Source: Colius striatus (Eukaryota > Chordata > Aves > Coliiformes > Coliidae). From it: a stretch of DNA of 64,000 nucleotides. Where the stretch lies: NCBI RefSeq assembly GCF_028858725.1, contig NC_084763.1, positions 48,492,152 through 48,556,151 of the forward strand. The letters are read 5' to 3'. Position 1 is the first letter of the stretch, and each line of letters opens with the position of its first letter. The position numbers and the translations under genes were made by a program. Positions 14,061 through 27,800 of the stretch are shown one piece after another. The notes under the pieces were generated by a model, which saw nothing but the letters and a program-made list of their open reading frames with translations, made no database searches and was not told where the DNA came from.

Positions 14061-17000
14061 GCTTATCTGCTCCTATTAACGAGCCTCTCTCCTCCCGTCC
14101 AAAAACAAGCTGGCCCTCAGGCTGACATCAGCCGCCTCCTCGGAGAGCCGGAGCTTTACTGGCTGCCCTCAGGCTGCCCAGGGGGTTTCTTCATTTAAAC
14201 GTTTTCATTTTGCGTATGAGTCCTTCCCGTCCCGCCTCTCTGATTTCAGGAGGTTTGGCCTACTGGGTGCTGGTGTAAGTAGTGCCTGCCCTGGGCCCTG
14301 CTTCCCCGCAGCTGCCCAGCAGGCAGGTGGCCTTTCCCATGAGTTGGTGGCCCAAACGGAGCCTCGCGTCCCCTGGAAGCTCCATGGCCTTCGGTGCAGG
14401 GCTGCTGCTCAGCACCTTGGTTCCCAGTCTGTGTAGATGCATCCACCAACCCTGGGGAGAAGCCCTGCAGATTTTCTTCAGGTACAGTATCACTGTGGAG
14501 TCTCCCGATGTGTGGCCTTTCTAAAATCACTTAAACAGCACCTATAGAATTCATATTTATGCTAAATACCCAACTAGCTCTACGGCCACCATGCAGAACA
14601 ACTGCCATTTGTCATAGAGAAATGTACCAGGAGCAGTGGGTGTTTCTCGAAGCAGTGACTGTAAAACTCTTCTGTCCCACAGAACTGAATCTTGACATTG
14701 AAATATGCTGAAAAGCTGCATATTATGTTTCTGAATAAGTACCTGAATGTTGTCCTAGGCATTTTTCCACTCTATTTATACTTCTTTTTTTCATGGGAAG
14801 ATACTTGAAAATGTCACAAAATCTGGCATCTTTATTTGAACTGCAAAATAGTGATATAAGATGAAGAAACTCAGACCTGTGCAGTGGATGAATCACTCGA
14901 ATCCACTCACAGGTGAAGCTTTGAGACATTTTTGTATTTTTCTCTCATTTCCAGCTGACTTGTCTCCATTGATCCACATGAGCAGCACAAGAGAGGTGGA
15001 ATTCCTGATGAGAAATGGATTTTTTCCCCCCACGCTCATTATTGTAGAGGACTGTCAGTTTCCCTTGGCAGCCCGTACAATGGGCTTGCTCTCTAATAAA
15101 TGCAGATAGCATTAAATTAATGTTTCATTCCCATGGTGACAAACGGAGGCATCCACTTCCAGCTCAGGATAATTCAATGGCAGAAAACAAGTACCTCGCC
15201 TGTTATGAGCTAATCAGAGATGCAGAGTGTTCAAATTGGACTGAAAGAATTCCACATAGCTTGAAGTCAGTTGATTAACCTGGAGACACGCTAGTGAAAA
15301 TGAGCTGGAAACCAGGAAATCAGAGAATGTGTGATAAAATGAGCCAAAGTGCATAAAAATAAGCATAAAAGCAGGAGTCAATTTAAATAAAAATTCTCCT
15401 TCTATTCTTCACTCAGCTCTAACTGGAACATGTGCAGGAGCTGTCAGGAGAGGAGAGAACTGTGTCCCCATGCAAGTGCAGGAGTGTAAGCGTGTGTGGA
15501 GATGAAGAGGGGGATCCTTGGTTCATATATTTGGTTGATGCAGCTGGTAGAGATTGGGCTGCCAGAGTGACAAGTGGTAGAACTTGGCTTTGTTGTGTCC
15601 TTTGGTCAGAGTTTGACAACTTAGGATAAGGCAGAGAACCAGCCCCAGAGGTGTTTGGAAACCGTTTCATGAAAGAGCTCCAATAGACAAAACAGATATT
15701 GACAGCAGAGAGACTCTAAGGGCTGTTGAAGCCCAAGAGTGACTGCAGCCCTCAGCAGCCTGCCATGCTGCTGGCAAGGGAGCCACTGGCCCTCAGGCAA
15801 GACCTGACTCTGTGAAACTCTACTGTCTGCTTCTCTGCTGCTTTTGTTCCCTCTAGGGTGGGCCTTTGTTAGGCACAGCAGTGAATGTACCTTTCTTTTG
15901 TATTTAATATATATATGAGTAGACACTCTAGAGGGAACAAGATACTGAGCTCTTGAGACAACTTGCAAAGAAGGAGAGATTTTGCAAGGACAGGGGAATT
16001 CAGCCTTCATTATTACTGCTTGCCCCCGGGGTTTTGTTCTGCACATCAGCACTTCTGCAGGAGGGGAACGAGAGGCAGCAGCCTCTTAGAACAGAGGCTT
16101 CTGCTTTCACTTGTGCTCAGCTGTACACACTGCATGTTTCTGGAAAGCCATTTTGCTGCATGTGTTCTCAGTGAGAGCAATGCTTCAGTTAGTGCTTGGG
16201 AAAACACCTTCTGGGTGCTAGTCGCTGTTTTCTTTCTGCCAGATTAGTTATTTAAAAGCATCTCACTTGCGTCCCCTAGAATTATTCTAAAGATTCTGGT
16301 CACACTTGGGTTTTTTATTAATGTAAGCTCTTGGAGCCACATCTGGCATGTTTTATTGATCATAATCTCATGGCTGGAAGCTCATCTTGGTAGCTATAGC
16401 AACCGAACTTTTTTTTCCCCCCCTAAATGTCAACAAAAAGTGGAGTAAGAGGGAGCAGATAATTGAAATTATTGAAGAGCTAATAACTCTTTTTTTTTCT
16501 GTAACCATTTCTGAGCTTTCTAATGTGATCCAGTAAATAATGGATAGAAACAAACTCTTTTGACAGCTACATCTGCTGTGGAAGCTCATGAAAGAGAAAA
16601 ATGTGGATGCACACAGTGTCTTGAGCATCCCTTTTGCTGGTTGTTGCTGTTCTTTGCGGATCTGCAGGCACCACGAGCAGGCTGAGGGTATAGACCTCAA
16701 GGGAGTGGCACCAGGGAGCCCTCCCTCTGCTACTGAGCCAGACAGTGGTCTCAAACACTGCCCATGGCAGCAGGCCTTGCTCCAGCTCTTGGGGGCAACA
16801 GGCATTCCTGAAATGTGCCCAGGGGTTAAGGTGAAATGATGTAGGCCAAAATGATAACTTTCTATAAGTGCATTCTGATGCCTAAAGATCCCTGTGAGGT
16901 CAACACTGCCAAGTTGTTCTTAGAGATTTTCTCAGATGTCTACTTAGGCACAAGTCACCCTGAAGCAAGGGACCTGGCCATTGCAGAATGGCTGCCATGT

Positions 17001-17819
17001 TTGGCTCTGAGAGCATTTGGAGCTCTGTTTCTCCATCCTGCCTAATAGCAGCATCCTGCTAGCATTTGAAAATGGTGATGCTGGGACAGTGAAATGAAGC
17101 TGTGGGTGGATGCTGTTGCCTCCCTTGCTTTCCCTTAGGGCTTTCCAGCAAGGCAAGCAAAGAACAGCCCTCAGCCTCCAGACACAGCAGAAAGTCAGAT
17201 CCAGCTGTGGCTGCCTGCCGTTTGCAGGTCTGCAAGAAACTATGTATGGCTATAGACAGCATTTCTACAAAAAATCTAGAGATTCAGCCCTTAACATCAT
17301 CTTTTCAGCAGCCCAGAATGCTGGAGAGCACAGCCCAGAGGAAATTGCAGGGGCAAAGGGCAAGCTCCTTCCATGGAGCCCTCCACTGCCCCCCAGCTAG
17401 GGACTGGACCCTGTTCCCATCAGCTCCCTGGTTGGTGATCAGTGCAAAATACTTCAGTGGCCTCGATGTGTACCCCCAGGTCCCACTTCTAGCATGGGAG
17501 GTCCCCCTGGGGCATGTGGCCTCAGGCAGGGCTGAGGTTCTTGGCAGCATTCCACAAAGGGCCTATATTTATTATTATTATTATTGAAATCAAGCTCGTA
17601 GCTGGAGGGCAAAGCATCCAGGGGCTTTGCTGATATCACCAGGCCCCTACTTCTGTGCAATCCTCCTTCCTACAGCCCCACCAGCAACATAGCACAAGGC
17701 TTTCCCTGCAGATGCTCATTCCGCCCAAGAATCTGCATAGATCAGCCTCTTCATCCTACTTAAAAAACAGGGTGGGTAGGTTTTAGGGGGTTTTTTTTGG
17801 CAAGGTGTTGTGTTAAGTC
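14061..17819. other. Intergenic, no gene seen
   Basis: Mixed-composition sequence with a small (ATT)n run at about 17568-17585. Frames of 140-160 codons (for example 15621-16052 on -, 16368-16805 on -, 17102-17587 on +) show no domain, no splice context and no family resemblance. Confidence 0.55.
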
Positions 17820-17829
17820 TCCATCCATC

Positions 17830-18070
17830 CCAGTGGATGGATCTGCCCCTGCCCCAGCCACTTTCGCCCGGCCACGGCCCCGGCCCCGATGTTTTTACCC
17901 CGTGCAGTTGATGCAGCTGCTCATGCGTGTTAATCCCAGCGCCAGGTCAGTGAGTGGGAACAAGGCGAGGATTGTTCCCCCGGAGCCCGGGGAAAAGCAG
18001 AACGCAGGGCATGGGGAGGGGAGAGGAGGGGGGAAGAGAAGAGGGGAGGGAAGAAGAAAGACGTGCTGCC
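17830..18070. repeat. GC-rich patch with G-rich purine tract
   Basis: Bases 17860-17890 are CpG-rich (CCGGCC/CGGCCCCGG runs). About 18012-18061 is an almost pure purine tract of GGGGAGG/GAGGGGAGG units with several G-runs of three or more, which could form a G-quadruplex on the + strand. Too small for a standard CpG island; function unknown. Confidence 0.55.
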
Positions 18071-18080
18071 CCACCCCAGG

Positions 18081-21000
18081 CAGCAGCAGAGAGGGAATCT
18101 CATCTCCGTTTTACTGTGGGTAATGCCAACGGCTGGTTGCTGGAAGAGATGCTCAGACCTTGTTGCTGCTGAATGAAAGGGTGAGTTAGTGTGGGTTGGC
18201 GCTGACTTGGTGAAACACATTTCCACCGTGCTGCACTCACAGACAACTCTGGGAAAGGAGATAACCGTTTGGAAAATATGTAACTATGGTGCTGCCCGGG
18301 ATTTAACACAGCAGAAAGGTTTCTGTTGTTATCAGGGTCTGTGGTTGAAGCTGTACCCCCCTGCCAGGACAGGTGCCCTGCTGCTTCAGTGCTTGGCAAC
18401 CTGAGAGGCGAGGTGGTGGGTACAATGTCAGCAGGAAGGACCAGTCTGATGCGTGGTTAAGGGTGGGCCCTGAGATACTTTGCTTTGAGTTCAGCTGGCC
18501 AGGTGAATCACTCTTGAAGGTTTGCAGTTCTATATGGTGAGAGCAGAAAGGGAAGTATAAAGCCCATTCATGAGAGCAGACAAAGCCAGTGTGCCTGGAG
18601 AAAATGTCAAAGACAAAATGGCTCACGTGACTGAGGGAAAGTCAAGGAGACTTCTTCAGAGAACTGGGTGTTGTGTTGGGCTGATAGGAATAAAGGTATA
18701 GCAAGCTTTTAGTTCCTCAGTTTCATTTCTTCCCCTGCCCCCATATTTACTGAATGCTCTTCCAGGAAAAGCCTTTCACCTTAAGCAAATACCTTATTGT
18801 ATTAGCATAGCATAGGGTCTCTAACAGAGCAGAGCTGGCAGAGCTTGCCTGGTGCTGCTACTAGCAATGGGCAGAGTCATTGTCAGGACAGAAGATTCAG
18901 TGTCCACTGGGAAGTTTTGGACTCATGCAGACCTCAGAGATTTTAAAAAAGGTTAATGAGACCACCTTTTACTTTAATTCCTGTTGTGTCTTTAGAGCAG
19001 TGCAGATTACATCTGCCTGCCATTTAGGAGTACTCTCAACAACCCCCACTGGTGATGTAAGGATCTAGTTTTGTTACCTCCTACTTTCCCATACCCACAG
19101 TCATCAAAGTCCCTGCATGGTCTGTCACCTCCCAGGCCACTGCAGCCAGGGAAAGGGGGTGTGCTGACCCCTCTTACACCCAGATTAGGAAGTGTTGATG
19201 TAGGGGAATGTGCTGCAGGGGATGTTTCAGTATTTGGTAGTCAATAATTACAGGAGTGAGGGTGGGAGAGGGCTTGTTTGCCTCTGCTGATGAGTGGTGA
19301 CCTCTAAGCCAGAGATTCATTCGGACTTGACCCAATAAATAGTTATTGAGTCTGTACAAAAAAGGGAAAGCTTCCGAAGGTGGAGCAGGTTAGAGAACAT
19401 TCATCTGCCCTTGGGCGAAGGAAGGGGCTGGACCAGGGTTTCCCACATCTTAACTGACTGTTTTAACCACTAAGCCACTGGGTGAAAGTAGCAGCAATTA
19501 AAACCAAACCCAGCATTTAAATAAGCCAAAACAGAAAGTCATGATTCATGTGTGGGTCTACAGAGAGGATTCCCTACTCCCACTTCTTATATAGCTTCAA
19601 AGAGCTGAAAAACCTCCCCCCTCTTCCTTTCCCCCCCCCCCGACCTTTGTTTTTTTTATAGGTGGTTACAAAGAATATTTGCAAATAAATGTTCAAGCCC
19701 TCATGGGGAGTGGAGCTGGGCTTTATCCTCCCCAGCAGCTATTCCAGCAGCTGCCTGGGGCACAGTGTGCTCCCTGCATTGGGTTTTCATCTCCCAGGTG
19801 GGTACCTACCCCTGTGTAATTGGGATGCTGTGAGTGCCAGATGAAAAGTTAAGTATCACAGAGTGCTGTTGCAGCCTAAATCATCCCTCTGACTCTAGTC
19901 CATGATTGTAGGTAGTTGTGTGTGATGATTGTAGCATAACTGTTGTCTAGACTTGGAGCCTGAAGATGCCAGGTAGAGGAGAGTCAGGCAATGCCTTTAG
20001 CTGAGGGGTTAGGTTTGTCTGCTGCAGGTGTTACTGATCTGATTGTATTCCACTCGGTCAGTGTTCATTGAGTGCCTGCATGTTAATACATGCATTGACA
20101 AATACTCATTGAAGTCAGATAGAAGCCCAGTGTTGTCTAATACACCAGATATTCAGGCTGCTCACAGCACTACACAATGCATGCAATATTTATTCAGGAT
20201 TGCATACAGATGTGTAAAAACACCCATGTGTGTACACATACGTGTGTGAACGGATGCAGGTATATGTCTGGATTTCTTTTTCCTCGAGTCAGTTATGTTT
20301 CACTGATCCTTTGATGCAGAGACATCCTTGTGGAAGCTCTCTGGTGAAATGACCTAATTCAGTTTCCATGAGTGCAGGGTCAGGCAGGGCCATTGTGTGC
20401 TGCCTGTGCGGGCCCAGCCCACGCAGCCTGAGGTCAGCAGCAGCCCCACCAGTGCGCAGGGAGGCTGCGGCCGGAGATCCTCCCACTCTTGGGAGCAGAA
20501 CATCCCTGGGCCAGCGGGAAGGGAGCAGCTCCTTTGCCCCAGCAGGCCAGTAGCTGCATAAACCAGCTCAGTGCAGACAGGGCCTGGTGCCAGCTGTCAG
20601 AAGAGCTTGCATTTTAGTTAATATGGCCACTTCCAAGGCAGAGCCTGAGTTGGCAACGGTCCTTCATTGCTGGCTCCCTGCTGTGAACTTGCTGTCTGTT
20701 GGCTAAAGAGAACGGTGGTACCAGCATGGCTGGTGACAGCAACAGAGCCCGAGGGGCCACCAGCAATTCAGGCACTTCGCTGTCAGGTAGCATTGGTAGC
20801 TGCTGCCACTTTTGGGGATGGCTGTAGGAAACTGCTTGCTACCACGTCTCTTTCTGTACAGGCATCCCCTGAGCATCAGTAAAGTGAAAGATCTTGTCCT
20901 GTACTCTGATTACTTGGAAAAAGATAGGTCACTACATATTGAGTCACTCTGCAATGAGACACTTTCCAAACAGCTGCAGGTTTCTCCAGCCCTCTGAAGT

Positions 21001-21324
21001 ATTCTTGTGGGGGAGTGACGTGGAATATGTTCCCCTCCAAAATGTTACTTTCATTTGATGTGTGTGCTAATGTGTGTGCAATACTGTCACTGAGATTACC
21101 CCAGGCTGTCATGTGTTGGAGACTCTGAACACTTTGTTCCTATAATGGCACCTCTTACTAAATATTTTAAACTGTGCAAAGCAAATATTGGGAAAGTCTT
21201 GCTTGAGACAGGGAAAACAGCTCCTGGGGGAGAACTTGTTTTGTTGCTCTTAGTTTATGAAACACATCACAGAGGTCAGCCTTCTTCTCTGTGTAAAGAT
21301 CAAACCTGGGGGCACATGGGAGTC
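18081..21324. other. Intergenic, no gene seen
   Basis: Contains an 11-base C homopolymer (19631-19641) and a mildly GC-rich stretch (about 20,390-20,560). No gene or named repeat can be supported. Confidence 0.55.
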
Positions 21325-21806
21325 CCCAGCTCAAGAGGGACAGAGAACCTCTGGAGAAAGTCCAGCACAGGGCCACCAAGATGATCAGGGGACTGGAGCG
21401 TCTTTATGAGGAAAGGCTGTGGGAACTGGGGCTGTTTAGTCTGGAGAAGGGGAGACTGAGGGGAGATCTCATTAATATTTACAAATATCTAAAGGGTGGG
21501 TGTCAGGAGGTTGGGGCATCACTTTTTTCTCTGGTATCTAGCAGCAGGACAAGGGGTAATGGGATGAAGCTGGAACACAAAAAGTTCCATTTAAACATAA
21601 GAAAAAACTATTTCACTGTTGAAGTGAGGGAGCCCTGGCACAGGCTGCCCAGAGAGGGTGTGGAGTCTCGTTCCTTGGAGGTTTTCAAGACCCACCTGGA
21701 CACGTTCCTGTGCTACCTGATCTAGATGGACCTGCTTCTGCAGGAGGGTTGGACTAGATGATCTCTAAAGGTCCCTTCCAACCCCTATGATTCTATGATT
21801 CTATGA
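21325..21806 (+). mobile_element. CR1 LINE 3' fragment
   Basis: The segment reads as the last ~480 bp of CR1: CTGGAGAAAGTCCAGCACAG, GGCCACCAAGATGATCAGGG, TGGAACACAAAAAGTTCCAT, TTGGACTAGATGATCTCTAA, then CCTTCCAACCCCTATGATTC and two ATTCTATG tail units. The open frame 21381-21725 ([20 protein letters not shown]..) is the end of the CR1 ORF2 product, not a host gene. Its sequence differs from the copy at 5655-6741, suggesting another subfamily. Confidence 0.95.
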
Positions 21807-24800
21807 GAATGATTTTCTGAAAGTCTCATGGTATATTAGTAGCAGAGGCAGAATATCTGTTGTTAGTTAGGCAGACTAAAAGCACTAAAGCACCTTGCTC
21901 TTAGTCTGCCTCTAAACTGTTCTGAAAGAGATTCACACAGTATCTTGCCTCTGCCTGTACGACTCAGCTGTGCAAGCTGGGCTGTGTCCCAGCCCTCACT
22001 ATCTCCCCTTGCAAAGGAGAGCAGGCCTTTGCCCAAAGGAAAAGGCATATTAAAAAAACCAAACAAACCAAAACCCAGCAATCCCCAAACCTCAGGAAAG
22101 GACATTGTGCTGTGAAGGGAGCCCAGCCCACACACCCGCTCCCCGCTGACTCATGTCCTTGGTGGCTGTGAGCAGCAGCCCCGGCAGGAGCCTGAGCCAG
22201 GATGCTGATGGATGCCACGGGCATGTTTAGCCTAAGCCGAGGGTTCATGTCTCAGGTAGCTCTGCACTCTCCTACCCCAAAACAAGCATGTGCCAGGCTC
22301 CACACAGGTGCTTTGGGGCACTGCATTTGCTTTGCAAACACTCTTTGAGTACTGCTTGTGACAGTGTCCAGAGTGTCACTTGTGTGAGAGCCATACCCTG
22401 AACTGCCTGATGGGTAGGTAACTCCAGGAGAGGAGGTGTTGGGCAGGGAGGAGCCCTGACACGAGGTGACTCAGCGGAGCGTGCTGCCGGTCGAGGCGCC
22501 CAGCCAACATCGCTCCTTCCTGGAGGGAGCCACTGCCCACGTTCCTCTGTAAAAGTTATGAAATTAGCTTATTCAGGGGAGTGTTATTCATAGTCATATT
22601 TCACTAGATAAACCTCCAAGTTGGGTGTGATGCCAGGAAAAGTGAGAAGTCAACGAGTTGGGGCATCAAAGCCTGCTCTTCCTACTTGATGAATGCACTT
22701 ATAAATTTCACTCTCACACCATGAGATGAGGATATACCTTCATCTGGCCCTGGCCTTTTGTTGCTACTACTTGCCTAAGATTCATTGCAGTTTTATATGT
22801 CTTGAATCACTGGCTTGGACAGATCAAATATTTGATGTAGTTGTACTCACCCTGTGTGTGCAAACAGGAGGAAGTTTAGAAGCACTCGTCAGGACAATAG
22901 CAATTAGATGTAACTTCTGAATCAAAATGCACAATTAATGCTGTGTCACATAGTGAGTATGTCATGCAAAGAGAGGGTTGTGATGGCAATTAGGCATTTC
23001 AGAGTTTTAAGGCAATTGCTGTGCCAAAAATCCTGGTCAGCTTTTGCCATTTGTCCTGGGCACGATTAATCGTTGTGCAGCATCGAGCAGAGGGACTGTT
23101 TGCAACTCATAGTAACTCTCTTGCAACCCAGTCTCCAAAGAGATGGCAGTTCCTCTGTCCTGGAGCATATCTCAGGGTGATAAAATAAACCTGAGCCCAG
23201 CTGAGAGCCAGCTCTCTCCCTGCAAATAACAGTGAATACTGAAGGTCCTCCTGCTTACCTGTCTTTGCTTGAAGTCTTCTGTGCAAACTGCAATGGCTTC
23301 CTCATTCCCTCATGAGCTTCTCCCCTTCCACAGAGAGCAGGGAATGGATGTATAACAGGTATCTCTGAGCTCCAATCCACTGACCCATCAAAGAGCAAGG
23401 GCACTGTGCTGTCAGCACCTGAGCAGCACTTCTCTCCAACACAGTCACTGCCAGGTTATGTCAGCATTGCACACACAAGACTGTGAGTGTTTCTCCTGTT
23501 GGCATCTGGGGAGAGATCTCCTCACCTGTCCTACAAACATGGAGCACAGACAGCTCTACAAGTCTTGTGCTGTGCTGTACTGTGCTGTGCTGGAGGGGCT
23601 TGAATCCCAAGAGCTTCACAAAATCATGTGGTTTTGCTCTCCGAGGCCAACAGGCCAGTTTTACAAATGCCAGCAGCCCTTATCTGTGTCCTACAAGTCT
23701 GGGGAACACATCTCAGACTCGCCTATGTCATCACAGATGTGTCAACAAAACTGATCTGTGCCTGCCTCAGTACCCATGGTCCAGCAATGCTGCCCACTGT
23801 GTTATACAGCCTGGCCGTGGGCATCCTGCCTGCACTGTTACACATCCACAACACTTTAGCAATGACTAAGCTTCCAAGTCATCTGCCAATTATATTTGCC
23901 ATTGCAAAAGACATCCTGAAGGACAGATCTGCCTGGCTGATGCCACCATGTTCATTCTCTAGTCCTGTTGAAAGCTTTGAGCATCACGGGGGGCTGCCTG
24001 ATGTGTTAGGTTGGGGAACCCAGCCTGGGCTTCTCCAGTGTTTGGGTTTCCTCCGTCGTGGTGAATGTTGGGGCATTTTCATGATCAGCATCAAACACAG
24101 GGAAGGCTGGACTAGCTGCTGCCTTTTCACCAAATGCCTCCCACCTCTATACCTCAAAGTATTTCATGGCTTGTTACTGTTTTTCCTTATGCATTTTGAA
24201 CTAAATTCTGCTTTCAAACCCATCTTCAAGCCCTGCTGGTGCTGCTGGATTGGCATTTTTTAACCTTCCACCCCTTAATGGTCCTCTTAAAATATTTACT
24301 GCTCTGCCTTTGAATAAATGGAGATTAATTTAATTCTGCATCTTTTCACTTGGTAATTGTTACTGAATCTCTGAATCCTGATGCAGTATTATCAATGGGC
24401 TTCTACCAGCTGCTACAGCAGTGGAGCTGAATCCACAGACCACTCATCTCTTTCATTTTGTGGAAGTCATACAGGCCTCAAGAAGAACCAAAGATTACTT
24501 TCACTGCACTTTCCACATGTCACTAAACTGACTCCTGCATTAAACCAACCACTGTTACTGTTCTGAAGAGCTAGGCAGCCTCATCCCAGCATTATGAACT
24601 GGTTTGAGAAAATTACTGAGTTTTTTTTCAGTTCAGTACCTGAACCAAAATGTTTATAGAAGAACCAAAGATCCAGGTGAGCAGTATGTAAAATTTACAG
24701 GTATTTCTTTTAGGTTTAAAAAAAGCTCTGTCCACAGAAACTATCTCATCTGACCCAAAGCAAAGCATTTTCTTTCCTTGCATTTTATTAAGGAAAAAAG

Positions 24801-27800
24801 CAAGGAAAAGGTCCATACTCAGGTCTGTTCCTACACACCCACATTTCTCCCTCAGCAATAGCACCTCACAGCAGGTGGAAAAGGTGGCAAAATGAGGGAA
24901 ATTTAAAGCCATATCTGCCATTTAGGGTCAGTGGAGACTTCCCTGGAGTGGGCTAGCCCAGAGGACAGACATCTATTTGGGGGAGATACAGTTGTTCCTC
25001 CTGCTCTCCTCCTCCTCCCCAGCAGGTTTCCAGGAAGTCGTGTGAACAAAAGCCTTTGTAGGGAGAAAGGAGAGAGGGTCATGGAGACAAGCTGGAGAGG
25101 ACGATGCCAGCCGGCACCGTGCTGATAAGTCCTCCCTCAGAAAGCAGCTGTGCCCTCATTGTGCTGTGTGAATAAGGCGGCTCTGCCAGGATGTCATGCT
25201 GACCCAGAATGTTGCTGCTCCGTCCAGTTAACCAATAAATCATGTCTTGTCTGGGGATGCTTTCCTCAATAGCTGGATAATAGTTGCTCATTGGCTAGAT
25301 GTTCCCTGATGGGAGAGTTTTCATTTGGAGTAGATGTGAGGCTTGATGCCTAAGAGTGAGTGTTTTTCAGTGGTGAAAATGGGAAGAGCCTGGGAGAAAG
25401 TGGGGCCAAAAGCATCCTGCAACATCCCCCCTCTGCAGTGGGGAGAATTGACACCAACAGTTAATCATGGTTTTGTTTGGTTCCTTTTTGTCCTGGAAGT
25501 AACTACGTGGTTCAAATTTATGAACAGTTTTGGGATGCCTGAATTGCTTTTGGGGGAGAATTTGCAATTTTCTTCTAAGAAACTGCTGAGATTTACCTGT
25601 TAATTACTATTAGCAGCTCAGAGGATCCTTTAGGCAGGCAGAGACCATGTAGAAGAGACAGAAATGAGATGAAACATTTTCCAAGCAAAGATATAATTAG
25701 GGATTAGAGAGACTGATCCTACTGCACAGTATAATTAGGAGATTATGGTGTGGCATTGGCCTGGATTAGATGTGCCAGAAAAATCTACCCTGCTATATAA
25801 AACCCTCCAGGTTTTGAAACAGAAACTTGTAAACAATAGGTCTTTGCTGTGTTAAAGCCGTGCTCTACATCAGCCTCATGCTGCTAAGGCTTGCGTGGTG
25901 AGAAGCCAATGGAAACGTGTGTGGTCTCTTGGGTTAGAGGCAGAGAAACCTCTGACAGGAAGTGGCCACCAGCTCTCTCTGCTGCTTCCCCTTCCCTGCA
26001 GGGAACTGGACCCAGCTGAGCCTCCTCTGCTCTTACCAGCCCTCCCAGGCTGAGCCTTTCTCTGAGCCCCTCCTGAGTTTTGGCAGCACAGGGCAGTGGG
26101 CTTGAGGACCACCTACTCTGGCTTTTGGGCTGGTTTCTGCTGGAATCTCCTCTAGGATTTTGGAAGAGGCTTGAAGGGCACCTGCCACCCCCGCAGCCCT
26201 GGGCATGGTGTGGGAGGACAGAACCACTGTCTTACGTGGTAAGTGGAGCCAAGGAAGGCACCCTGGGGGCTGGTGAGCAAGGAGAGAGGGAGAAACCCAC
26301 CTGTGCACAGCTCCAGTATCGCAGAGCTCTGCATCAGCAAAGCCAGCCCCTAAATCAAATAAACACAAATAAATCTGAGAGAATGAGCAACATGGTATAC
26401 ATTCCCTTCCCTCCTACCCTAAAGCATTCCTAAATCAACTACTCCAAAAAAAGATTGTATCATACTTCTAAATGGTCCACAAGCAGGATAGGCTTGGTGT
26501 GCTCTTGGTACAGTAGTTGATTAATTCTTGATAAAAGTTAATAAACCACTTCAGTGAAACATCCCCCAAGACAAGCAGTAAGACCAATTCTGCCAATCAA
26601 CTGCAGTACTTTTTTGTGGTGCCCATAGCCATGTACTCCTGAGGAGAGGAGTGGAGGAGTGTGCTGCCCTCCCACAGCTCCAAGCACTATGGGTTTCTTG
26701 GTCATGCACTATGGCTGCAGCTGCAAGGCTGCTCAGTTCCCACAGCATCTTCTTCTCTCACTGTACCACATTTTTCTTTTATCTAGTATTAATTCTTTGG
26801 GACAGAAGCTACCTTTATACTGTGTTACATTTATCACTTGTTCATGACAGTGTAGGCTGTAAATGCGAACAACTCTGAGTACTTCACTTCCCTCAGTATA
26901 TCCTCTCCAGCACACAGGTGGATAATAAAATAATAATCTGCATCTCATTGTCAATTAACAACAATAAATCTGTGGATGAAACTCATGTGACAAAATCCCA
27001 GTGTGAGAAGGCCCTGCAGCCTCCATAGATCCGTTTCCTGTTTCTGAAGCTCAAAAATCAATGTAAATTTTCAACAGCCTTCACTTCTAACTGACAGGTA
27101 ATAAGAGAAGATCTTGACCGTATCAAACGCTTCTTTTACTTTGAGGAGCATTGATTTTAACAAGGTCACTTGTCTTTCTCTTGCTGTACAATCACAGAAT
27201 GAAAAATGGCAGAATTTATAGAAAATAGGGAGTCATCAGCACATCATCTTGTCAGACTATGATTTGTCTGGAAACAAACGACTGTCAGGTTTCCTCAGCC
27301 TAGGAAGCTAATCTGAACACTGTCCGTGGTCTAGTAATTTTGCTAAATGTGCCAGCACTCAAAATATTCAGGATGCTAAAATGAAGATAATAAAACATGT
27401 GATTTTAGTTTAACGTTATTCCAGAGCAAGTGCTTGCCTTCTCACATCCATCCTTTTTAAAGATATTGTTTGGAGTTTTTTGCAATTTTATCTATAATAT
27501 AAATGAAATCTTTGTAATACTCCACAGGCTTCTCTAGAAAATGTAGTTGTCTCCCCTTTACATTGTATTTTCCTTGGTCAAGATTATTACCTCCTTGAGA
27601 ACCTTGCTTAGCCTTTTGCTATCTGACAAGCCAATCTGACAAGCCAGTTAAAAAGTTATTTGAAGTTGTAAGTAAAGAAGTAAAAAGAAGATTTAGAACT
27701 ATAAAAAGTAATCCATAAACTTCTATAAAAGCACCTATCTGGGGGCTATTAAATGACTGTAATGCATAGGTAACACGGCAAATTGGAGCTGTCATTTCAT

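Noticed and set aside
13671-14125. Frames of 90-110 codons on both strands in the orphan CpG island
   Set aside because: Compositional openness of GC-rich sequence; no motif or start context favours any one of them.
21381-21725. 114-codon frame
   Set aside because: End of the CR1 ORF2 region in a truncated LINE copy.
23628-24263. 211-codon open frame on the + strand, the longest intergenic one outside GC-rich DNA
   Set aside because: Hydrophobic-looking but with no recognisable domain, promoter, splice site or family resemblance. Overlapping frames are also open, which suggests chance.
27186-27200. CR1 tail-like AATCACAGAATG
   Set aside because: Only the tail resemblance is present; the diagnostic CR1 sequence that should sit beside it is missing.
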